Shown one piece after another: positions 1-10,800 of a stretch of DNA of 64,000 nt. Position numbers and translations under genes: made by a program. Under the pieces are notes generated by a model. That model was not told the DNA's origin. It made no database searches and saw only the letters and a list, made by a program, of their open reading frames with translations. The DNA is from Anticarsia gemmatalis. Its lineage: Eukaryota; Arthropoda; Insecta; Lepidoptera; Erebidae. The stretch covers positions 1,557,501 to 1,621,500 of the forward strand of contig NC_134747.1 in the NCBI RefSeq assembly GCF_050436995.1, in the 5' to 3' direction. Each line of letters begins with the position of its first letter. The first letter of the stretch is position 1.

Positions 1-1840
1 ACAGGTCGATGAGCGCCAGCAGCGAGTGTATCCTGGAGGCGGACAGCTCGGCCACGCACGCGGCCAGCGCGCCGCGCTCGGCCCACTTCAGCACCCACAC
101 TAGACACATGAGCATGCTGTACCTTGTACTCCTGGCACTTGAAGCACAGGTCGATGAGCGCCAGCAGCGAGTGTATCCTGGAGGCGGACAGCTCGGCCAC
201 GCACGCGGCCAGCGCGCCGCGCTCGGCCCACTTCAGCACCCACACTAGACACATGAGCATGCTGTACCTTGTACTCCTGGCACTTGAAGCACAGGTCGAT
301 GAGCGCCAGCAGCGAGTGTATCCTGGAGGCGGACAGCTCGGCCACGCACGCGGCCAGCGCGCCGCGCTCGGCCCACTTCAGCACCCACACTAGACACATG
401 AGCATGCTGTACCTTGTACTCCTGGCACTTGAAGCACAGGTCGATGAGCGCCAGCAGCGAGTGTATCCTGGAGGCGGACAGCTCGGCCACGCACGCGGCC
501 AGCGCGCCGCGCTCGGCCCACTTCAGCACCCACACTAGACACATGAGCATGCTGTACCTTGTACTCCTGGCACTTGAAGCACAGGTCGATGAGCGCCAGC
601 AGCGAGTGTATCCTGGAGGCGGACAGCTCGGCCACGCACGCGGCCAGCGCGCCGCGCTCGGCCCACTTCAGCACCCACACTAGACACATGAGCATGCTGT
701 ACCTTGTACTCCTGGCACTTGAAGCACAGGTCGATGAGCGCCAGCAGCGAGTGTATCCTGGAGGCGGACAGCTCGGCCACGCACGCGGCCAGCGCGCCGC
801 GCTCGGCCCACTTCAGCACCCACACTAGACACATGAGCATGCTGTACCTTGTACTCCTGGCACTTGAAGCACAGGTCGATGAGCGCCAGCAGCGAGTGTA
901 TCCTGGAGGCGGACAGCTCGGCCACGCACGCGGCCAGCGCGCCGCGCTCGGCCCACTTCAGCACCCACACTAGACACATGAGCATGCTGTACCTTGTACT
1001 CCTGGCACTTGAAGCACAGGTCGATGAGCGCCAGCAGCGAGTGTATCCTGGAGGCGGACAGCTCGGCCACGCACGCGGCCAGCGCGCCGCGCTCGGCCCA
1101 CTTCAGCACCCACACTAGACACATGAGCATGCTGTACCTTGTACTCCTGGCACTTGAAGCACAGGTCGATGAGCGTCAGCAGCGAGTGTATCCTGGAGGC
1201 GGACAGCTCGGCCACGCACGCGGCCAGCGCGCCGCGCTCGGCCCACTTCAGCACCCACACTAGACACATGAGCATGCTGTACCTTGTACTCCTGGCACTT
1301 GAAGCACAGGTCGATGAGCGCCAGCAGCGAGTGTATCCTGGAGGCGGACAGCTCGGCCACGCACGCGGCCAGCGCGCCGCGCTCGGCCCACTTCAGCACC
1401 CACACTAGACACATGAGCATGCTGTACCTTGTACTCCTGGCACTTGAAGCACAGGTCGATGAGCGCCAGCAGCGAGTGTATCCTGGAGGCGGACAGCTCG
1501 GCCACGCACGCGGCCAGCGCGCCGCGCTCGGCCCACTTCAGCACCCACACTAGACACATGAGCATGCTGTACCTTGTACTCCTGGCACTTGAAGCACAGG
1601 TCGATGAGCGCCAGCAGCGAGTGTATCCTGGAGGCGGACAGCTCGGCCACGCACGCGGCCAGCGCGCCGCGCTCGGCCCACTTCAGCACCCACACTAGAC
1701 ACATGAGCATGCTGTACCTTGTACTCCTGGCACTTGAAGCACAGGTCGATGAGCGCCAGCAGCGAGTGTATCCTGGAGGCGGACAGCTCGGCCACGCACG
1801 CGGCCAGCGCGCCGCGCTCGGCCCACTTCAGCACCCACAC
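1..1840. repeat. 145-bp tandem array of exon sequence, at least 12.7 units
   Basis: Units begin at 1, 146, 291 and so on to 1741 with an exact 145-bp period. The last unit is cut at 1840 where it meets the unique part of DOCK exon 23. I see one substitution, C to T at 1176 in the unit starting at 1161; all other units look identical. Each unit, read on the minus strand, holds 123 bp of exon 23 ending in AAG, followed by a 22-bp joint that starts GTACAGC and ends CTA. The array runs off the left edge, so the copy number is a minimum. A collapsed or expanded assembly artefact cannot be excluded. Confidence 0.97.
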
Positions 1841-4800
1841 CAGGCACATCAGCAGGTTGCGACTGGTCTCGCTGTTGAACGGGGGACGACCGTTCTGCTG
1901 CCGAACAAGTATATAAACGTTAAGTTTATGAGTTACAAATATCTGCGGGTGAACAGGAGACAAACGGGGGCATGTGTTTGGCGCAGGGCAACGCGACACA
2001 GAGGCGCAGCTGCCGCGAAGACCACCACTCATTACGTCGGCTCCACACGTTGGCCCCAACGCTCGTACCAACGTTGGACTGCAAACTCGGTGAGGCGTAC
2101 ACACGTTGGCTAATAAACTAGTTCAGTTCCGTCAGATCGCGAGCGTTGGCGCAGATTCCTTTGACGCCACACGTTGGCCCCAGTATAGGCCCCAACGCTA
2201 TTCGTGTGGATCTAGAAAATGGCATTGGTCCCAACGCTGGGGCGAGCGTTGGTAGTTGGTCTTCTCGTGTCGGTTTCATTACGCCGGCTCTTCACGTTGG
2301 CCCCAACGCCCGTAACGAAGAAGAATACGGGAATCGCATTTTTTTGCGCACAATTACGTGAGTAGAAAGTACGAACGCAGATATGCACGGTGATGTCTTT
2401 ATAAGTACAACATTTAATTAGTGATGGAATTTTGTTAAGTAATAGGTATTTACCTTATTGAATTCCCCTTCTGGAGATTGTGCCGTGTATAAGTTTGCAA
2501 ACTGTCCCATTTCACTATCCAGTTGTAGAATCTCTGTTGATAATAAAAATATACTTTTGTTTATTATTTACTAGCTGACCCGCGCAACTTCGCTTGCGTC
2601 ACCTAAGAGAATGGGTCAAAATTTTCCCCGTTTTTGTAACATTTTTCGTTGCTACCGCTCCTAATGACCGTAGCGTGATGTTATATAGCCTATAGCCTTC
2701 CTCGATAAATGGGCTATCTAACACTGAAAGAATTTTTCAAATCGGACCAGTAGTTCCTGAGATTAGCGCGTTCAAACAAACAAACAAACAAACAAACTCT
2801 TCAGCTTTATTATAATAGTATAGATTTACAAATAATCAGATGTGTGATTATAAGATTTGTGGGAGGGTACTTTAGGAATAAGAGGAATCATTCGAATATG
2901 TATAAGCATTTGACAACAAATTGGAACATAAGTGAACATGGGTGAGAGTATTCTTATTAGTTGTCTTGTTGGCCTTAAGCAAATTCCAAATCAATCTTGA
3001 AGTTAAGATTGGTTTGGAATTTGCTTAAGGCCACAATATTTAACATTTTATAGAAAGTTATTAGTCCTTACTCTGTTATTTTAATGCGTTTAACAAAAAC
3101 AGTTTGAATAAAAATACATATGGCTATTGGACTCACTAGAATCTCTGTATTGTAAACCCGGAGAGGTCCCTATTACCTTTATTGTTGGAGAAGCCGCGGT
3201 ACAGCTGCGGATGGGCGTCCATGACGATGCCCAGCAGCGGCAGGTACAGCGCCGCCACCCGCGCCTTCAGCTCCGGCGCCGCCAGCCGCGGGTCTGCGTC
3301 GTGAGCTGTTAGCAGGGATAGCACGCCGTTCACTGCCGCACATTGTAGTACTGGCGATCTAAGTGAAGGAAGTAAGGCGGTAATGTATTGACTGTAGTGA
3401 TGTCGTTTATTATATCTTTAATAGAATATCGGTCGAATATTTAAACGACATTCAATTTTAAGTGAGTCTTGCATAGAGCTAAGTGTTGGTATTATAGGAG
3501 TTACTATGTGTCTACTTGTGAGGCTATGGAAGCGTATAATTTTACATAAAATGATAATGACGAAAAATGTAGGTTTCGTTATTTTTCATTTTAGTAAACT
3601 CTTTTTTAGTAGCATTAAAAAAAAGACAAAATAATTATAAAGTTAATATTGTGTTGTACTTGTTCACTTCAGATGCATCCAGATAGGTAAGTGCTGGTAG
3701 ACCGAGAAAACGTTGGTGTGAAGATTTAGACACCTATGGACGATGGACAGGAAATGACAAGATCGTGACCGATAGAGAAGTTTGGGGGACACCTTTACCA
3801 AACAATAGCACAATATAGGTTAGAAATAAAAAAAAAATTGTACTTACTGTAAATCCAGCGCATTAGTAAGCTCAGTGAGCAGTAACCCGGCGAGGTAGTG
3901 TCGGGAGCGGAACTCGTGGCCCAGCGCGTGGCTGGAGTGCGAGCCCAGCGACTGCCACGAGGCGGCCGGGGACACGCCGCCGCCCGTCCCGCCGCCCGCC
4001 GCCGCCGGCAGGTTCAGCGACACGTAGTGCTCGTGGGAGCAGATGATGCGCAGGAACGCCAGCTAGGACCAATATTTTATTTAAATGAGGTCCATAATTT
4101 AACTGTCAATCAGTTTACGACTACGACTAATGAGATCAGGTCGAATCGTCAGTCATACCAATGTATAACATGATCCTTGCTACACACATAATATTCAGTT
4201 CGGCACCCTCGGTTTGGTAATATTTATCGAACAACAAAACCTACTTTATTCGGTATATGTCGATCGAGTTATTCATTTGGTTCAACAAACCATCTCATTC
4301 CATTCAGATCCTCAATAACTACTACATTAGGTTTTGACTTATACTAATTGGATAGATCCTTCGGCTACGATCGTCACAATTCGGTTTTTATTTAGGCGCG
4401 GCGATGTCGAGCGGCTTTTTTCCCGAACAGTCATCTCCATAATTATTCGATTTTACCGAACGACTGAACCGATTCATGCTCATATTGATCTCTAGCCCTG
4501 CCCACACACACGTTGAAGGAAACAAATTATTGAAGCGACTTGTTGTATACTAAACTGTAACGTCCCTGTAACATCACGTTTAGTTCCAAAAAATGATATT
4601 TGTGCAGCTACTGCTGCTAACTTCAAGCCGGCCGAGATAGATTGCACGTATTGTACGAAGAATAAAAGACGGGCTATATTACTATACCTATAGTCTACGC
4701 AGACGAAGTCGCGGACTAGAGTTACAGCATATAACTAAACTAGCGGACCCGACAGACGTTGTCCTGTCTACACGTCAAAAAAACATTGTCCAGCGGACAA

Positions 4801-7800
4801 AATTGTGAATCTAAACCATTCTCAGATCCCCTTGAACACACACAAAAAATTTCATCAAAATCGGTCCAGTCGTTTAAGAGAAGTTCAGTGACATACACAC
4901 TTACAGAAGAATTATATATATAAAGATATTTCATACCTTGTACTGCACAAGCGGCACGGCGTCAGGCAAGGAGGCGATCTTGGCACACATCTGTTTATAA
5001 TAGTTGCGTATAAGGTTGAACACGTAGCCGCGGTCCATTATGCTGAGTAAATCGAATAGAAAGAAAGCCAGGCTGTTGTTCAGGCTCTGTGTGAGACGAC
5101 TGTCTTTACCGTATCTGAGGGAACAGAGTGGATTCATGAGGATATATAATTATTTTCTTTTGTTTCACGAAAGTTAGATCACAACTGTCATAAAAAAAAA
5201 TGATTGGTCTTTGAAAGTGTTACCTCAATTGACGTAAGCGTGCACGAGCGTGCACGTATACTAAAATATATCATTGCAGATCTTTGACAAAAGCAATACG
5301 AAATAATTTTAGACCAAAATGTATAAAACAGCTCAAAAATCTATCTAATATCCGATTCTTATTCACGAAATAGCTTACAATAGGGCATTAAATATACAGT
5401 TACACAAATACATAGATTAAATCACGCCTTTTTTTGCCATAGGTGTGGGCAGAGAGAGTACCTGGATATAATCTCGGAGGTGACGTTGTTAACAAGCGTG
5501 GTGATGTCGTCCGTGAACTGGTCGGGGAAGCGAGCCTTGCGCCGCGCCTCGTGGGCGCCGCTCCAGTACAGGTACTCCACCATGGACTTCACCATCAGCT
5601 CGAACAACGCCCTGGGTACAGATACGTTACCATCATAATCTAAATATAGCAAGTATTCGCGCCTCGGAGAGCACGTAAATCCGTCGGTCCTGCGCCTGAC
5701 CTCTCACTGGTCATGTCGGTTTAGCCGTCCCACCGGACCATTAGAATAAAGTAATAGAGAGTGTTCCTGTGTATTGGGAACACATTCGGTCACTAACAAA
5801 GTCCTGCACAGTTGGCTGGTTTCAATGAAATCGGCGTATCGAATAATGACTTAACAGTATAAATGTGCTGTATTGTGAAATTGTAAATATTATTGATATT
5901 TGATTTGAAACATTTTGATGGATCATATAACTAAGCAAAGTAAGACCGTAGTCTTCGTTAGTAAAAACTGGATATACCAAGAGTTTTGCATGGCGAGGTC
6001 TCGTGTAGCTCCACTGGCCACCACCCACTGCAGTGCTAGCTCCTCATGCAGGATCTTGCAGGAACCATCCGTCATCACTGCCGACAAAATTAAATAATTA
6101 AATTACTGGACCCTGCAAGAACAGGAATCTGGAATATTTCTGAAATTATCAAAAATATACGCCGTATTTTTTTTATTTTGGAGAGCAGTATGGTGCCGCT
6201 AAACCTAAGCGATTTCGCTTTATCTTAATGAACGATTTCAGGTCAGCTTTCAAGGATTTGCAGATCGCCCTATTAGTAGAACAGTCAATTGAGAGTCCTC
6301 TGCACGGGGTCTACGTAAATACTCAAACACAAGTAAACTTTGTATTCAAGTTATTTGGCGAAGGTTATACAACAAATCTACATGTGAAAATTTTAATTTT
6401 CTAGCGTGTAGTTCGTTAGTTCGAAACGTGACGAACAGTTGTTTTTAGTTTATTTTAGTTTTTACATGAGTGTACACATACCCGCTGGAGGCAGCGGCAG
6501 GCCAATGTCTCTGTCGGTGAGCGAGGGTCGGGGGATGGTGCACTGGTACTGGATGTACGACGTGATCAGACCGCTGCGACCGTGAGAGTCGCACGTCGAA
6601 CCCTCGTTCATGTTCTGTGATAAACAAGATAAACTTTTAATAAATATAGTCTACAAGTCGTAGGCTACAATTTAATCAAATGGGAGTCCTGACTGCGCCG
6701 ACCGACCAATACCTATGTGGTTGGTTACAGCCATGATTATACGGCGCGGTAGTGTACAAGTTGAGTTGGAGACTTGATTCTTTTTATATAAAACTGCGAA
6801 ATGCAGTCCTGTGTATCCGAAAGAAGTTTAGCCAAATGGCAATAGTCTCGACATCTCGTCCCCGATTACATGAGACTAATATTTAAAATGGTAAACCGTG
6901 GGTATATTTCATACAGCCCAGCCTACACCTCGGGTATAACAGGCGACTAACATTCAATCTCTAGAACTAAGTACTTACAAAATAAACTATCTTGATTAAA
7001 CAGTATGTAGTGAACTCACAGATATATCAGTGAAGAGGTGCGCGAGGCAGGTGAACACGTCCTGCGCGATGTTGAGCGTGAGCCCCGCCAGCGCGGGCGG
7101 CGCCACCAGCAGGTGCAGCAGCTTGTCCAGCACCACCGGCAGGTAGCGCGCCAGCACCTCCACGCTGGCCGTCGGCAGCTCCGTGATACTGGATGAATAA
7201 TGGAGTTGGTTATTATTGAAATGAAGACAAATGTTGGAAATTAAAGGTAGTACTAGCTTTATATTTCTTTTCTGTTTATAATAGACAACTCTCGCAAACA
7301 TACAAACAACGGACACAAAGTACAACCAGACCCAAAACAACTATATGTGGATTGCACAAACAATTGTTCCGCGTGGGATTCGAGTGGGTTCGATACCCAC
7401 AACGTTCCGAAGTATTGGTAGCGGCGTAAGCGACTTTAACTACTGCGCCACGAAGGCAGTCAAAATAGCTTTACACTAAACAGAATCATTGCTCCGATCT
7501 CACTAAAGAAGTATTCTTATTACTTTTATAATATAGTAATTAACAATTAAAATGTTTTTTACCTTGCTCTAAGTTCAGATTCCATGTTGGCTAGTCCGAT
7601 TCGTGCTGGGATGTTACCTTCCTGCACCGCTTCGCAAGCCATAGCAAAGCGTTCTATGTAGCCATCCTGCAGCAAAAAAACGACAATAAGTAATAGTATA
7701 ATGTTCTGGTTGTTACATACATATAAGGTTATTTTCGGTTTGGCAGTAACAATTGTCAAACAATTCAGTCGATTTGAAACAGATACTATACGTCTTGTTC

Positions 7801-10800
7801 GGCTTGTGCGGATCAGGTAGTTGTATTATTTTTACCAAACGATAACCAAGCTTAATGGATTGGAGGGAGTGGAGTACATAATTTTAGAGTTTTAATTATT
7901 TTCAAGAGTATATATCAAAAAATCAAATCATTTATTAATTTAAGTCAAATATGGCATACATATATGATAGTCGTTTAACGTTTACATACCAAGGGATGTA
8001 CAGTAGTGTGAGCATCAAGCGACACACTGAAGATGGGCTTGTGGTTGTCGATCCACCTGGTCCCGGGCAGCAGCACGTCGGGGAAGATGTACGAGTAGTT
8101 GGGCGGCGGCTCCTCCTGCATCACGGGCAGGTTGAAGTCGCCGCACGTCAGCTTGCCGTTGCGACAGAGAGGGAGCCACTGGGAACAAACATGGTTATAA
8201 ATTACTGCTATGTGATGAGTTTGAATTATTTTACTTTTAACGATTTTAAACTCTCGCGACTTGTACACATATTATTATAATGTTACGGGTGTTAAGCGCG
8301 ATTGAAAATTAAATATTAGAATATCTTTATTTGGTTACCCGACGTTTCGATCGAATGGTCATGTCAGTCCGTGACCACGGTCGTTGTAATTCGACTGAAA
8401 CGGCGGGTAAACAAATAAAGTATTCTAACCTTATATTTTACTTTATTACATAGGTATCAGAATCTTCTCTTAAAATGAAATAAAGCCTCGCCGCGTCTGT
8501 CTACCTATTCGCGATAAACTCAAAATCTAGCGAACGGATTTTCATGTGGCTTTTACCAATCGATAAAGCGATTTCTGAGGAATATTGAAATGTACAATTT
8601 GTTAAGGTTTAGTGTTAAAAAATCTATTAATCTGGACAAAGTTGGGACAGGCTAATAGATAATAAAATAGGTACTCATAGAAGCTTTAAGGGACGTCTAA
8701 TTCTGAACAAATATGAAGTTTTATAATCTTCTTCTTCTTCTTATCGTATGGTTAGTGGTCAACCTAGTGTCAAAGTTGTTCAAGCCGTCCGAAGGCCTTT
8801 GACATGGCTTAACGACTGTTATCTTAGTAGACAACAGCCGGGACCGACTTTTATCGTGCCCTCGGAAGCACGGAGACGCCCAGCTCAAATACCACTATAC
8901 GGTCACCCATCTATGGAGTGACCGCGCCAAGGGTTGCTTAACCCACAGATCGTTTACCGACCGGTGAGCGCAACTGGCTATGGTTTTATAATGCTCTAGC
9001 AATAACCAATAAAACTATTACACTGTCAGTGCTATAAGGTCGTAACTCACCGAGTATCCTACAGGTGTTTCGACGTTCTTCTCCTGGTCTGGTGCGACGG
9101 GCTTCCTCTGACACGACACGTGTAAGAACGTAAACAGCAAGTGATGCTGATCGCCCAAGTCTGCTGGTAGCTTCAGTTTTATCTCGTCGTAGAGGGATGG
9201 GTTCCTGCAAAACAAATAAATGCGTTATATTTTTTACTAGCTGACCCGCGCAACTTCGCTTGCGTCACATAAGAGAGAATGGGTCATAATTTTCCCCGTT
9301 TTCGTAACATTTTACTGGTACTCCGCTCCTATTGGTCGTAGCGTGATGATATATATATAGCCTATAGCCTTCCTCGATAAATGGGCTATCTAACACTGCA
9401 AGAATTTTTCTAATCGGACCAGTAGTTCCTGAGATTAGCGCGTTCGAACAAACAAACAAACTCTTCAGCTTTATAATATTAGTATAGATTAGTATAGATT
9501 ACACAGTAGAATTTTATATGTTATAGTGTCGTCCTAAACAATGCAAGTTTTGCTAGGCTTGAAATTTTAAATAATTGTCCCTATGACAGTTAGACAGAGC
9601 CTTATAAGTCTTTCTTTGTCCCTTTTAATATTTTTCAAATAAAATTCTCATTTACATTCAAATATATTTTTTTTAAAGGCTACTAAGTCATCAGACTAAA
9701 GTTTCTTATCCTGCCCCAAAAGCATATGTGTATGTGTGCATGTATCCTCTGTCTTTTTGCTCTCCCAAATTAACTTAGCTTAGTCAATGTCAACATCAAT
9801 AGTACTTACTTGTTATGATAAAGCACGGTGGTGTACGCTTCATTAGTGAACTCTGGGCAGGAGCTGCGACCGAATATAGCGGGGAGCGCTGACTCTTCAT
9901 TCTCGCCTGACATTAGTTGTATACGTACCTGAAAACAACAAACATAAAAAAAATATTTTTTGCATACTTAGTTTCTGCTGTAGTAATCATTGACAGCTGT
10001 AGCTCTATTTTCTACCACTATTCACTACCAATAACTGGTCAGCTAATGAGAAATTTTGCACGATAATCGGATCAGCGCCTCTAGCGGGTTCCGTAAGAAC
10101 TATTTTGGCAATACATTTCAAATGTCCAACTTTCGATACCCGACTATAGAGAATTACGCTACTGTTATAAAGCATATTTATTTAGCTTATAGTAAAACTA
10201 GCTGACCCGCGCAACTTTGCTTGCGTCACATAAGAGAGGAAGGGTCATAATTTTCCCCGTTTTTTTTTAATTTTTTACTGGTACTCTGCTCCTATTGGTC
10301 GTAGCGTGATGATATATAGCCTATAGCCTTCCTCGATAAATGTGCTATCTAACACTGAAATAATTTTCAAATCGGACCAGTAGTTCCTGAGATAAGCGCG
10401 TTCAAACAAACAAACTTTATAATATTAGTATAGATATACAATGCACTCACAGTGATATTCCTAGCGGAACCTGTGCGTGAGGTATACGCGTTGAGGTTGA
10501 TCTCCTTCACGCCCAAGTACAGCAGGTTGCGGTACTGGTAGTGAGGGACCGCAGGCGGGTGAGACGGGAACGGCAGGATCTCCTTGCAAGGACGTACGTT
10601 GTCATCTAAAGGCAATAAGAACATTATTTAAACCATAAATATTCGACTGTTATAATAAAAAATGTAGAAATAGGTAAAAGAAATCGTTATTTTACCACTA
10701 TTATTAAGGGCTGTCGCCTATTATTAGATAGCATTTTGATGGCTTGATAAAAACTAGTTATCTCTATGAATATGGCCAAAGTAACAAAACGGCGGGTATA

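Noticed and set aside
1..1840. CRISPR array
   Set aside because: Units are directly joined without unique spacers, are 145 bp long and consist of eukaryotic coding sequence.
1550..2104. A single 184-codon minus-strand protein running from intron 22 into the array
   Set aside because: It joins intron sequence, exon 23 and a frameshifted repeat unit. Only the 1718-1897 part is conserved with DOCK proteins.
9..2113. Repeated plus-strand open frames of 89 residues ([12 protein letters not shown]...) in every array unit
   Set aside because: They are the antisense shadow of the GC-rich DOCK exon; the minus-strand frame has the clear protein similarity and splice sites.
3127..3312. Plus-strand frame overlapping DOCK exon 21
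   Set aside because: Antisense to a conserved exon; no splice or similarity support.
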